From NCBI GenBank assembly GCA_947044365.1, contig OX345637.1, positions 13,920,916-13,984,915 on the forward strand: DNA of 64,000 bases, given 5' to 3'. Below, piece after piece: positions 44,899 through 55,866 of this stretch. The position numbers were made by a program, and so were the translations under genes. Source of the DNA: Petrosia ficiformis. Lineage: Eukaryota > Porifera > Demospongiae > Haplosclerida > Petrosiidae. Each line of letters starts with the position of its first letter. Position 1 is the first letter of the stretch. The notes under the pieces were generated by a model, which saw nothing but the letters and a program-made list of their open reading frames with translations, was not told the origin of the DNA and ran no database searches.

Positions 44899-45990
44899 TA
44901 TATAATATATATAGTATATATTCGTATAATGTTGAGTGGATGTATCAAAGGAACTGCCAGTGCAGATAAAGCACAGCAGTTTTAGTTATATCATGGTGGT
45001 TTTAGTTATCTCCCTGTATTGTCCTTAAAAATGAATTTGAAGCAACTAGATAGTGTAGTTTAATGAAATCAGAAACTAAATACACCCACTCAACATAAAC
45101 AAATGAGTTATAATACCTCTAGTTGTGCTGACCTAGAGGTGTTATAACTATTACATATGTACCTGAAGGTATAGAGAATGTTTCATTAGCTTCCACTTTC
45201 ATACCCTTTCTTTCTCTCACTACTGATCTCACACTCCAGTAATATTGACTACACACATGATAATCATCAGGTATATCTTCACTAGTAACATATAAACTAG
45301 TATTGTTAGTAATATTATATGTAATAACTTGTGAATTATTATTTATTAATAATATTATCACTTCATATTGGAACTCTACAGGATAGTTTGAAGTAACTAC
45401 TGGTGAAGACCAGGTTAGCAATACTGTATCTCTGTCTCTATGATGAGTGAGTGACTGAGGTGAACCTATATTAGTATGTATAACATGCATGATGATAATT
45501 ATAAACAGAATAGTATAGACTCACTGAAAGCAACCAATATTACTGGATCAGATATAATATTCTCTTGTAGAGAATCATTACCAAAACATACAGATCCTGA
45601 ACACAATCCACATTGAATATTAATAACAGGCTCCATCAGATACTGTTCTTTGACTAGAATATTAAGTGTTGTATTTACTGTATTAGTCAACGAAGTCTCA
45701 GTTACTGTAATAGTGTGTTCTGAACCCTCAGCACTTAAAAATGGTGATCCTGACAAACCACTGATATTCCATAAAGGTAAGTATGTTCCACTAGGCTTTT
45801 CATTATTACATTGATATAAGACAGAATCATTAACAGGAACAAATAGAGGATTATCTGAAGGACAAGGACCTCTTAGAATAAATGTATCACCATTCTGGAT
45901 TTCTTTCTTAGGTCCATTACAATTTTCAGCACAACATGAATACAGTTTAGCTGTAAGAAACAGTAAAATGAGCATGCTATCCTTTAACAT
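28568..45990 (-). CDS. Large adhesion GPCR with Ig, FN3, EGF, HRM, GAIN/GPS and 7TM
   Basis: Twenty-five exons join in frame to about 2014 residues: 45990-45525, 45465-45163, 44781-44714, 44652-44391, 44329-44156, 38715-38449, 38396-38085, 33920-33597, 33532-33227, 33137-32808, 32747-32628, 32575-32288, 32232-32120, 32051-31969, 31912-31758, 31707-31445, 31392-31261, 31213-31119, 31062-30609, 30547-30496, 30434-30322, 30272-30142, 30090-29828, 29779-29713 and 29471-28568. The order is signal peptide (MLKDSMLILLFLTA), Ig-like, FN3, second FN3-like, Ser/Thr/Pro stalk, five Ig, EGF, Ig, SEA-like, hormone-receptor motif, GAIN, GPS, 7TM and a Ser/Thr-rich tail of about 160 residues. Every junction is phase-compatible. 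The join across 38.7-44.2 kb, a 5.4-kb transposon-filled gap, is the least certain; the first five exons could be a separate gene. Adhesion GPCRs couple extracellular contact to G proteins after GPS autocleavage. Confidence 0.8.
30322..30547 (-). other. GPS autoproteolysis motif
   Basis: Exon 30547-30496 supplies the first conserved Cys and Trp (QCSFWNS). Exon 30434-30322 supplies WSSEGC, CFCDHLTSF and SILL. The expected cleavage is between Leu and Thr of HLT, and all canonical residues are present, so cleavage is plausible. Upstream exons 31062-30609 and 31213-31119 carry the GAIN fold. Confidence 0.9.
31445..31707 (-). other. Hormone-receptor (HRM) domain exon
   Basis: The exon reads HIIWPETNIGEFAEVDCPCG, then TRYC, QWRNPNVASCNFS and REICQLAE. 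This matches the Trp/Cys spacing of the HRM domain that often precedes GAIN in adhesion GPCRs. The three exons before it (32232-31758) have an alternating strand-helix pattern of a SEA-like ferredoxin fold, with a basic NEQRKRRDEH stretch that could be a protease site. Confidence 0.8.
32288..33920 (-). other. Ig-Ig-Ig-EGF-Ig cluster of the adhesion GPCR
   Basis: Ig domains are at 33920-33597, 33532-33227 and 33137-32808, EGF at 32747-32628 (NPCLDSLCQNGQCQD, CICYEGYTGLNC), and Ig at 32575-32288 (SLTCTASGNPAPNIVWYKDG). Each is one exon bounded by phase-1 introns, which permits in-frame exon shuffling. The second Ig lacks the usual cysteine pair (VTLSFNI, GTYGITA). Confidence 0.88.
34170..34220. 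repeat. TA microsatellite
   Basis: About 20 TA units lie in the intron between GPCR exons at 33.9 and 38.1 kb. Confidence 0.9.
34398..37613. mobile_element. Large foldback element split by a LINE
   Basis: The left arm at 34398-34997 is complementary to the right arm at about 37065-37613. It starts ATGTAATATATATACCATGG and includes GTTTCTGTTA, GACAGGGC and the CGCATGTGCA region. Each arm also holds a nested palindrome (34410-34580; 37470-37605) around GAGGGCCAATATC. The arms flank a (TA)n centre into which a LINE-type sequence inserted. The whole lies within a GPCR intron. No transposase belonging to the foldback itself is visible. Confidence 0.85.
35030..37030 (-). pseudogene. 5'-truncated RTE-like non-LTR retrotransposon
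   Basis: Minus-strand frames cover a linker (37030-36391), reverse transcriptase fingers and palm (KLKRGIAPGEDGI, NYRPISLLPAMYKVF), GARQGDNISPKLF, the YLIFADDIILF catalytic box, and a C-terminal GGPKTRWRDDL-like segment. The endonuclease domain is missing, as expected from 5' truncation. At least two frameshifts, near 36450 and 35950, break the ORF. The 3' end runs into TTGATATTGATATTGATA, a short tandem tail typical of RTE-clade elements. It is inactive and sits in the centre of a foldback. Confidence 0.85.
37614..38084. other. Intron remainder without gene
   Basis: A TA/TG microsatellite (37610-37645) precedes unremarkable AT-rich intron up to the GPCR exon at 38085. No exon or repeat family is recognised. 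Confidence 0.6.
38945..39130. mobile_element. Small palindromic element
   Basis: ATTCAATTATCTGTTGAC at the left is complementary to GTCAACAGAAAATTGAAT at the right. ACCAAATAAGGGTCAATATAA and TTTTTATAGTG follow, as in the ends of the 16.1-17.5 kb element. It is a short internal-deletion derivative of that family. Confidence 0.6.
39240..40545 (-). pseudogene. Internally deleted non-LTR element: endonuclease joined to RT C-terminus
   Basis: At the 5' end (40541-40000) are endonuclease landmarks: VVGSWNVRML, LDLLVGELKRYGVSVAG, SRWFGRDVWPA and RNEGVGILLDE, then YGPTAKAP. Directly after comes RAVYRAAVLAVLMYGAKAWA (about 39960), the region behind the polymerase, then RLQWLGHLGRMD, a W-rich segment and a terminal CCHC/C2H2-like cluster (CGCGRTFRRQGDLTRHKRFC). 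The catalytic RT core is absent. Frameshifts occur near 40290 and 39800. The 3' tail at 39275-39311 is (TTGAATC)n. It lies in the long GPCR intron. Confidence 0.85.
40738..41155. repeat. CATA microsatellite, about 420 bp
   Basis: This is a nearly pure CATA array interrupted by two copies of ATTGTTACATACCT. It ends in a palindromic ACATACGTACGTATGTATGT stretch where the strand sense flips. Long open frames here are repeat artefacts. Confidence 0.95.
41156..41607. mobile_element. Long foldback MITE of the CACTGCAAAAA type
   Basis: The left end CATTGCAAAAATGAATG and the right end TTCATTTTTACCGTG are complementary. Complementarity continues inward through ACAGACCAGTTG, GTTTCTAA, TTGTCTGGTTATAATATAG and the GACTATAGTCAT region, leaving a loop of only about 120 bp. 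A TA precedes it on the left. It is non-coding. Confidence 0.8.
41788..41935. repeat. Hairpin with GGGCTACGCCC centre
   Basis: ATAGCCCTG, GGAGGTAGTTATGGGC and ATAACACC on the left are complementary to the right side. The loop contains CTTGGGCTACGCCCTCG. The design resembles the nested palindromes of the 34.4-37.6 kb foldback (GGCGAAGCCGAGGGCC), suggesting one superfamily. Confidence 0.75.
42365..42517. mobile_element. Short TA-target MITE
   Basis: This 153-bp derivative begins CACTGTAATAACAAAATGG and ends CAGTTTAATTTTTGCAGTG, with TA on both sides. It is an internal-deletion form of the 22881-23281 element. Confidence 0.8.
42573..43115. repeat. Left member of a local direct repeat
   Basis: ACTAGTGATGTATTATTATTC and the following sequence recur at about 43447-43880, including the ATCCCTATGACTGCTTTG MITE part. 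The left member lacks the MITE's far end and has about 120 extra bases near 42660-42790. The pair suggests a local duplication that included a MITE insertion. Confidence 0.7.
43447..44030. repeat. Right member of the direct repeat with MITE
   Basis: This copy contains GTAAACATAGATTACTACTTG and a near-complete ATCCC-type MITE at about 43667-44015, ending GCAATTATAGGGATGGCC. It is close to the GPCR exon at 44156-44329 but shows no exon. Confidence 0.7.
44840..44925. repeat. TA microsatellite in GPCR intron 2
   Basis: About 40 TA units with minor interruptions lie between exons 44781-44714 and 45465-45163. Confidence 0.95.
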
Positions 45991-47154
45991 CGTTACACAA
46001 CTGGGAAAGTAATTGTTATGATTTGATTTGTTAATTCATGGCTTCCTGGGTTGTGGTTTGAATTGAATTTTATATTAAGCTCACTCAGACATTACAGCAA
46101 TAAAGTTTTTGCAAACTATCCTATAGCTAAAATCGGTAATGATAAATGGATAAGTTAGTTAGGCTCTGTAACTACCTGTAATTGTTAATTAAAGTGCTTA
46201 AGAGCACCTAATCCAATCATGAATAATTCATATTACCATTTAATATCATATGAATTTCAGGTGTTGTCTAATAGGTATGTCACCTTAGCAAAATTCATTG
46301 AATCTGCTGCCAAGCAGACGTTATTATTACATCTATACATCTAGTTCATTTAAAATTTGTTGACTTTCATAAGAAGCAACATAGCACTACATGAAATAGG
46401 ATGAATATTGTTTATTCATGACCATATGTTCAATTTAGTTATGTAATATTTTTTTGTTTATAAACTACCATTTTTGTATTGTATAATCAAATGAAGACTG
46501 TTTTCAGTGTTTGCATTAGTAAATTTAATCAAATAACTATTGGTTGCCATCACACTAGCTAGCATATTATTATGTACATGTATTATGATTATATAGCATT
46601 TTTAATGAAATTTGGTTTTTTGAAGTAGCTAACAGTTTGTAAACTACCATTTTTATTAGCTGTAACTAGTGTAACAAAAACTAAGAGGTTTCCTGATGTT
46701 TCAAGGGAAACCACTAAGGAAATGTGATGAAACCTGGCAGAATATGTAAAAAAAAAACACAAACATGGCATGTTTCCATGTATGTTGAGAAAGAAATATT
46801 TATGATTATACATACATATATACTTCTATATTCATCTAGAGTAACAAAATTAATGTTCAGTTTAGAAAATGTAATATTCATCAACCTAAGTGACACTCTT
46901 GCCCAAGTTCTTCCCCAGAGCAATCAACAGTCAAATATCCAGTTTTGCCAAAGCCAGGATGGTATTTATTATATATGCTGATGGTCTATATTCAGACTAG
47001 TAGTACTAACATAGTCATCAGCTCAAACAAGATTATTTGAATATAATTTGTACAATTTAAAAATGGCTTTATCAAACATACAGTGATAACTAATGGATCA
47101 TGTGATTAATTTCATTATAATTACTGAGTAGTGTCAATGTTTCATTGCGACAAT
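45991..47154. other. Upstream region between the GPCR start and NIT2 copy 2
   Basis: This stretch contains the probable promoter of the minus-strand GPCR (about 46000-46330, no clear core motif), the left flank repeat shared with 26600-26790 (46362-46550), and from 46536 the start of the block homologous to position 1 onward. No other exon is seen. Confidence 0.5.
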
Positions 47155-50100
47155 ATGAAAAACAAACTCCAAATGATAGAAGGTAAATAAATTTGTCTTT
47201 TAGATTACAACTATCTGTAAAAATTATAGGATTGTATCATCTATTTTTTCTCTTTTCAGCTAAAAACTTTCGTATTGCTCTTATTAGGCTCCTTGTCAGA
47301 GCTGATAAATCTGTTAATCTCTCTAGAGCTGCTAACTTTATAATAGAGGCTGCCGCAAGAGGTTTTCAAGTAATAGTTCTTCCTGAGTGTTTTAACTCAC
47401 CTTATGGTACCAAGTATTTTCCTGAATACTGTGAAACAATTCCTGGAGAATCAACAGAACGTCTTAGACAAGTGGCTAAAGAAACTAAAACATATGTTAT
47501 AGGAGGTAAATACGTAATGCATTACAAGATTATATTATGCTATGGAAACCAGTCCCAAAATTAAAAATTATGCTTAGATTTGTAGGTGTGTTGATTACAA
47601 CAGCCTCGTATTTAATTAATTTGCAGTCCAGTAGTCCAGTCAATTGGGCCAGTGCAGTGAATGGAGGGAGACACCTTGGTCCCAAATATTTGTAATTTAC
47701 AGGTAGCATTCCTGAAAAAAATGGAGACAAGATTTATAATACATGTACTGTCTTCAACCCATCAGGAGAACTAGTAGCAACACTGCAAAAACAAAGTTGT
47801 TAAATTAACTAATTTATTTGTTAGCACAGTTGCAACACTGTAAAAATTGTTTGTTGTTTCACTTAATCAATGTCATATGCCTATAAGTATTACACCATGA
47901 ATAATGTGAGCACTATATAGTATAGAGTTATGTTATATAATATGACAAACATTTACTATAGCTAGCTGCTTTGACAGTGACACAGTTACTGTCAAGCAGT
48001 ATGAATGATGTCTTGTTTTACAGTATATAGAGTTACTTAGCTGCTTTGACAGTGACACTTACTGTCATGCAGTGTGAATGACATCTAGTTTTGCAGCCTG
48101 TCCATAGCTTCATAACAATTATTTATGTTTGATGTTTATAATTATAAAAATGAAACTCATATAACCAAATAAATTGGTCAAAATAACAAATCAGTTTTTA
48201 CGGTGTACCAGTGAACTGTTTAGATAGTAGGGTTTGGTTGTTATTGCTACTATGCATGCCATGGTCTAAAATAACTGAAGAATTTAGCAGCTTTTTATAT
48301 GTATATATACATGCTTCAACATGCGATTGTTTGTGGAGTATGTGAGCAGTTAATCACACACATTGCCATTTTAAGTGTTGTAATACATGATGTTTGCCAA
48401 CCATGCATTCCTGTGTATAGTCTGGGCAGGTACCCAGACTATTTGTATTAGTATTATAACTAAATTACAAGTTTACTATATATAACTAACTAAAATGAAA
48501 GCTGGTCAATAATGGGCACTAAAACCCCTTTATATTACTTAGTTAATTAAACTATAACTAAACTAAAAGTATGAGAAACTAGTCATTTTGTCAAACTAAA
48601 ACAACACTAGTATGTATTAAATTGACTATACATTATAACACTAATTATAATAATTTGTAAGTTACATAACTGAGTAAACATCTAACAATTAAGAAATTTG
48701 TTTGTACATAATAATCATTATTATGTACAAACAGATTTCTTGATTGTTAGATGTCATTATATGATACATTAAATGTATTGTATAATACATGATTACTGAG
48801 TCATCTCTATTCATTAAAGCTTCATTTGTTTGATATTAATGTTCCTGGTGGGATACGTTTTCAAGAATCTGAAGTCTTGACACAAGGAAAGGACCTAGTT
48901 ACATTTGATACAGGTATATATCTATGAGTGTATACATGTTTAAACCATATTATTACTATATAGATGTAATTGTATTTCTAGACTAATTCAACAAAAAAAA
49001 CCTCATTACAATTATAAACGTTTATTATGAAGAACCTTTTTGTAGTGATATATAGCCACTCCTAAGACATATGTATGATATGGCTGTAAAATTATTATTC
49101 ATTAGATTTTAACTTTTAATGGGAGGTCTTTCTTATTAGCTTTATACTCCCCCATTGGGAAATTACTTGCACTTGTAATTTTATATCCATTGTTTGTGGG
49201 ATTTGCAATAAATAATATTGGGAATTTGGGTAAATAATGAAGTATCAATTGAATCATGATGAACATACCGAATAATTAAAGAACTTTTCTTTCATTTTTA
49301 CAGAATGGTGTAAATTTGGTCTTGGTATTTGCTATGACCTCAGGTTCCCAGAATTAGCAGCTTTGTATGCAAAACAAGGTATTGTATTATGTGTCTTTTG
49401 TATCTCTATATGACATGTACATATTGTCTGTTTGTATCGGTCAGTTATTTTATGAAATGTTGAATCAGTTGGAAACATCTTCAGAAAATATTAATTATTT
49501 ACCTATAGGATGTAAAATGTTGCTGTATCCAGGAGCCTTCAATATGATAACAGGACCTGCACACTGGGAATTGGTCATTAGAAGCAAGTGAATAAATCAA
49601 TGGACACACTATTCAGAATATATAGGCACCTCAGTGTTGTGTAGTATACTTCATTTTGATATCTCCAGAACAAGGTCCCAGGGAATTCAAGTAGAGTAAG
49701 TCTAGTCTGACAGCAGATGTTTGAAACTTACAAGTCATTTGTAAATATGAACAAACATCTGCTGTCAGACTAGACTTACTCTACTTATGAATCTTCACCC
49801 CAACATCCCCGGTTTCCACCTAGGACCATGTGCTGGAGATATTGAAATGAAGTTATCAATTAGAGAGATAAATTCGGAGAAAGAATAAGAGAGAAGTGCA
49901 ATGAGTAGAAGCCTGGACCAGAGGGAGAGAACAAGGGAAAGAAGAGCATAGAGTTCAGAGAGCAGAGGGTACTACACCAACGAGAGGAAGAAAGGGGCAC
50001 ATTTCAGCACAGACGGAGACAAGAGTCAAATCTGGTAGCTCTGCTCTACTTTCTACTTTCCCATGCTCTCTATTATCACTTGGACATGCCTTCTATTCAA

Positions 50101-50979
50101 TTATTAATCAGCGTAGACTTACCTCAGCATTTGCCTGATTGTAATAATATTATAGATTTACTAGATTGAGTATTATAATATTAATTTTTTTATTTATAAA
50201 TGTTTTAACAGTATTTGCTATAGAATTCTCTTTTTCTCTTTATGATTAGAGCTCTTGATCAACAAGTATATGTTGCAGCTGCAAGCATAGCCAGAGATGA
50301 AGAAAAAAGTTAGTGTGGCTTGGGGTAATTCCACTGTTGTCAATCCTTGGTCAGTTGCTAATTAGTAATATACGATAATAATTATGGACTAAGATTAGTA
50401 ACAATTTTATCCATGCTGTTAATTTAGGGGCACAGTTATCTCAAAGGCTGATGAAAAAGAAACTATTATATATACTGATATAGGTTAGTAAATTATCATA
50501 AATTATGTTTGGATATTAGATTTCCATAAAGTGGGTATTTTTTTCGAGAGAAATGTATTTTCGCTTAATTTCGTGGTCAATTAAAGAATGCGTAAAATTA
50601 ATAACATTCCATGGAAATTTATCTATGTGTTCTACAATCGACTGCGATTGCATGCGAGAATCATGACACGAAATTTCAATGCGTGAAATACATCACTAAT
50701 GGAACAGTTTTCTCTGACCACGAATTTTTATGTCCATAAAAAATGAGCTGTACGATATAAAATGTTGGGTATTATTAATTTCTGGTATTATGATTTGTCA
50801 ACTAACAAGTATAATGTATTTCTCATGTTCATTGAATAAGTGCATATGCATGGGGATACATAATGTTTTGTGTTACTACAGATATTGATAAAGTTCAAGA
50901 GGTCAGACAACAGATACCAACAACACAACAGAAGCGATCAGACCTTTATGTGATCACCGATCTTTCTATTAAAAAATAA
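47155..50979 (+). pseudogene. NIT2: NIT2 copy 2, disrupted in exon 7
   Basis: Exons correspond to copy 1: 47155-47182, 47260-47505, 47703 onward, an exon ending 48913, 49304-49378, 49509-49587, 50250-50349, 50428-50483 and 50882-50979. In exon 7 the coding sequence after RDEEKS meets TAG, because of what looks like a one-base insertion in an ancestral SYVAWG segment. The frame downstream is shifted. Copy 1 lacks these few codons but stays in frame. The terminal exon is open (SDLYVITDLSIKK). The same repeat insertion abuts exon 3. It is probably non-functional unless the insertion is an assembly error. Confidence 0.8.
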
Positions 50980-52131
50980 TTATTATAATAATTAATAATT
51001 ATCATTTATTGTGGCAAAGATGTTTGATTTTCGGTCCAAAAGGTCATCCCCATAATTTTTTCCATTCCACAAGTTGAATTTATATTTATTATATTATATT
51101 ATTATTTCAGGAAAGACATCACCCAGTGCTTTAAATCAATATGCATTAATAAAACACAATACCGTATAACTAATATTTATAATGTTTATTATATTATAGC
51201 ACTTGTAAAAAAGTTATACGCAATAACAAATGAAAGTTCTGTATTATATGATATGACACTTGTACAAAACAACATAAAACATAACAGAAGGTAGGCCTAC
51301 TCTTTATTATTTTACTTTGTCCGTTTTGCCAAAGCCAGGATGATATACTATATTCAGACTCAAACAAAATTATTTAAATATGGGATCTGTAGAATTTAAA
51401 AAATGGCTTTATCTTGTACACATGCAGTGATATCATAGAATTATAATGGAAGCATGTGATTATTTTCATTACAATTAATAAGTAGTGTCAATGTTTCATT
51501 GCAACATTATAAAAAACAAACTCCAAATGATATATAGAAAGTAAATCTTTAAATCTGTAAATCCGCATGCACATGTTAGCATAAACATGAAATCCATACT
51601 TTGATATTATATATATAATTATTATATATAATTTTTGTGGTTTTATATACTTATCAAAATTGAAAAAGCACACAAACAAGAGGAATATATGTGAGCAATG
51701 AAATTCAAATAGCATCTACATAAGTATAGCTATATTGTACCTTTACCTTTACAGTAGCTACTCACTTAATTAATTAATGAAAAATCGATTATGTTTTTAG
51801 CAGTGAAGATTGTATACATTAATTTAAGAAATCTGAGCACTGTTGAATACAAAATTTGTAAATGACATTCACTACCTATACAGTGATTGACTGTCACAAT
51901 AGCAACCAGTAATTATAATTATGCACAAACTGATAATTCCCTGAAGTATTTGTTAAAAAATCGGTATTATATGCACAATCACATAAACTACAGAATTAAT
52001 TACATCCTTTCATAACGAGAGTATAAGTATTTATGTAATGATTATAATTATAAGTATACACAAAAAAGGTGATAATTTATAGTACTGTGAATTTCACAAT
52101 TGTATTATTAATAGTATTTCTATTCGTTATA
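50980..52131. other. Spacer between NIT2 copy 2 and the receptor pseudogene tail
   Basis: This region is homologous to about 4442-6027 but shorter. It has one truncated unit of the 104-bp repeat and lacks the ATCCC-type MITE present at 5321-5671. The minus-strand open stretch 51488-51715 has no recognised motif. Confidence 0.6.
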
Positions 52132-54292
52132 TTACAAATAATCAGGAATATTAGTTTGTATGGAGTGGATATCTTGATAAGCTGGATTCTTGTTAACTGA
52201 TGTTTTTGAATTCCTATCACTGGATGTAACATTTATTGGAACATCATAAACTGGATTAGTTCGTAATGGTAGTACTTGTCTAGTAGATTCTGAAGATGGA
52301 AAGGACATGTATATTCACATAAATTGAGTTTACTAGTACAAACATGTCTATAAACTACAAACTGATGTTATGGATTTCTGAGTAAATCACCAGAACTCAG
52401 CACAAGTGTCCTTAGTGTGAAATATATATCCAGTTTAATGCATGCTGGGTATTATCCCGAGCATGAGGGATATAAAGTTATTCGATCACTGCATTAATTA
52501 GCCTCACTATCTAATCTTAAAATTCATTAAAAAGACCACAGGGATATAACTAAAACTACCGTGTTATAACTAAAACTAGTCTTGTCCCCATTCGATCCTG
52601 CCCACAGCGAAAGCCCATCTGACAGAGTAATTTTCTTGGTAGCGGAATTTTGTTGATATCATGTCACAGGAAGTACTATTAATGACTGATACAGACAAGT
52701 AGCTCATTACAAGCTTGCAGGAACAAACACCCTACTATGATGGAACAACATTATGGGACAATAGACAGCTGTTCATCCATAATTTTTGTTCGATTTGTTC
52801 TTTTGTCATGTTGATTAGTGTTGTTTTAGTTGGACAATAATGTCCCCTTTTAGTTATAGTTATAATATGACTAGTTTAGTTCAGTTTTAGTATTAACTAA
52901 GGTAATACATGTATTAGGCTTACTAAATGGTTTTAGTTAGTTATAGTTATTGCAGTAGACTTGTAATGTAGTTATATAGTTCAGTTAACTAAATGTAAAA
53001 TGCCTTACTAAAAGGGGTTTTAGTTATAGTTATAGTTAACTAAAACAACACAAATGTTGATGCATGAGTATATAAGCCACTGAGTTTGTATAATTTTGTC
53101 TATCTTGGTTTTCTAATAAAAAAACTTTGAAGAACTTAAGAAGAAAATAATGTCTACTTACAATTGAAGAAAATATCTTTTAGATGGCTAGAGAAGATTG
53201 TTAAAGTAGAGAACCAACAAGTACATGTGCAACATGTACTTGTAGCAAAACTGGCTAAATGTTGATCATAACAATTATTATTATTGTTTTTCATAAAGAT
53301 AGAAATTAATTCTAGCACAAATACAATTTTAAATTCCATCGAAGTATTGTCCTAATCAACCACAGAGAGGATTAAAGACAACAGGAGTGCAGGGAAAGCA
53401 AAACAAATTGCCTTCGTCAGTTGAAAGACAAACAAATACATCATTGCCATTTAAGAAGTTGCTTACAGCATATTCTCGGTAAACAGTTCAATTGTCAATG
53501 CCTACAGCTTCTTAAAAAATGAAGAGATAGCACTATTCAATTCACATTTTGATAACACACTACAAATCACCATTTTCTATCACTATATATTTTAAATTAA
53601 ATGTCGGGTAATACAGAAATCTGTAGCTAACAGTCACATAATTGAATGATACAAATTGTTCATACTAATTAAGAATCAGACATAACCCACTACAAATAAG
53701 AAAATGTTTTTGGATACTGAATGTTTCAGTCATGCACCAAGTAGCTACCATGTATGTTCTATGAGAAGCCCATACCAGAAACATTACTTCATCAGACGTA
53801 AATAAAGCAAGGCTGTCATAGCTCAGTGGTGAGAGCGCTAGGGGCTGAAGTCAGTGGCGATTCTGAGGGACTACCAGCAGTTCACTTTCCTCTTTCAACC
53901 TTATTAATTACACTATTTTCTAGTGACAAGATTAGCGAAGCATTAATATAATTCATGGATGTTGTATTAATCAATGAGTGTGGATTTATTTAAGGGTATT
54001 TTAAATTATCTATTTATAAATACAAATTATAATTCCTTTTACTTACCCTTATTTTTGCCTGTGTTTATCATAAAACACAAAATAATCATTCCAATGCCTA
54101 ACAATAGTTAGCAGTACACCTCCCCCCACACCAATAGTAATAGCAGCTCATATTGGTAGTGTCGTGGTTGACTCTGCAATAGTCTCCTGACTCTCATCTG
54201 AGGTAAATAAATATTAGAAAGATGGATACATAGTTAATAGTCATGTAGATACATAGACAGACATATAGCGAGACAGATAAATAGATAGATAT

Positions 54293-54329
<37 letters not shown>

Positions 54330-55835
54330 AAGACTGATATAGATACATGTGTAGATAAATGAATAAAGAGATGGAAGGTATAATTGTGTTGATCACATGA
54401 TGTCATGTGACTTACCAATATTAACAGTGAGTGTAATAGCAGCACAAACACTACTAGGAATAATAGTATTATTAGCAGAACACATGTATACTGCAGAATC
54501 ACTAACAATGACATTTCAGATCTTGTCTATCTCCATCTTCCATTTGAATATCAATACGACCAGCCTCAGTAACTTGAACACCATCTTTATACCATGTGAC
54601 AACAGCATCAGGTGAGCTCTCTATTGTACAGGCTATACGAACATCGCCTCCTTCCAAAATACTTATATTATTTGATGAATTTAGTATACGAGGAAAGGCT
54701 AGATGGCGAAGAAGAGATGAAATGAAGAGACAGAGAGAGGGAGAGGTGAAGAGAAGAGGAGAATGAGGAAGGAATAAAGAAAAGAGGGTATAGACATATA
54801 CAGACCCACTTAGTAATCATTATTTCATTTTACGTTTTTTCCTAAGGTTTTAGATTGAGCAGAAGATAATCTCTTTCATTACATCAGTATTATTAACACT
54901 GCAGTTTCTCAGGTTTAGTGGAAGCTATAGATCTGCTGAATAATAATATTATAAGTGATCAGAGACATATATCATAAGCAGTGTGAGTATTAAACTGAGT
55001 GATAATACTCGAACACTCACTGTGCTGCTTTTATGAAAGTACTGAAGCTTTATTTTGGTATCTCTCTAGTTATGTAAGAGAGATTAAATAATTTATGGAC
55101 CTGTCAAGTGGCTTGTGATGTGCCTACCCATGCACACATTTCATCTTGGCTGCTTTTTTTGTCAACTAATCTACAAGGCAAACCTTTTCCATTTGACATC
55201 ATGTAAAATATGTTAAATTAATATGTTAATCAAATAACTCATGAAAAAAATCATGAAAAACGTTTCACTGCATGTTTCGCATATGAACTCTTTACCTAGT
55301 ACCACTAAATCACTGCATGTATATGCCTTTGAAGGAGGGACAAGGGGAATGAAGGAGAGGTAGAGAAAAGAAGCTAGGAATCATGAGTATATGGGAAGAG
55401 AAGAGGGATCACAATAAGGAAAGAGAAGAGAAATAAGGATTAAGGAAAGGGAAATAAGAGGGAGGGTATAATATGAGAGAAGGAAGAGGATGAAAGAAAG
55501 ATATGAGAGAAGGTAGGAAGGAGCGAAATGGGAAGATAAAGCTATATTAAAGGTAAGAAGAATCTTATGTTTATTGTAAGCTGGTTTCACAAAACTGTCA
55601 AACAGCAAACATTTGATCAAAATGAGTAAAACGTTTGTATGTAATTAATTAGTCCTATATATAATATGCTCACCACAATATATTAGAAGTTCATCACCAA
55701 ATAAATTGTTGATTGTAGGTTCAATTAGCCAAACATGAGTATATACCTGTTCATAAATATGATTATCAATAAAATTAACTTAGATAAAAAGATATATAAA
55801 TATATAAACAGATAGTTAGACAGATAAATAAATAG

Positions 55836-55866
<31 letters not shown>

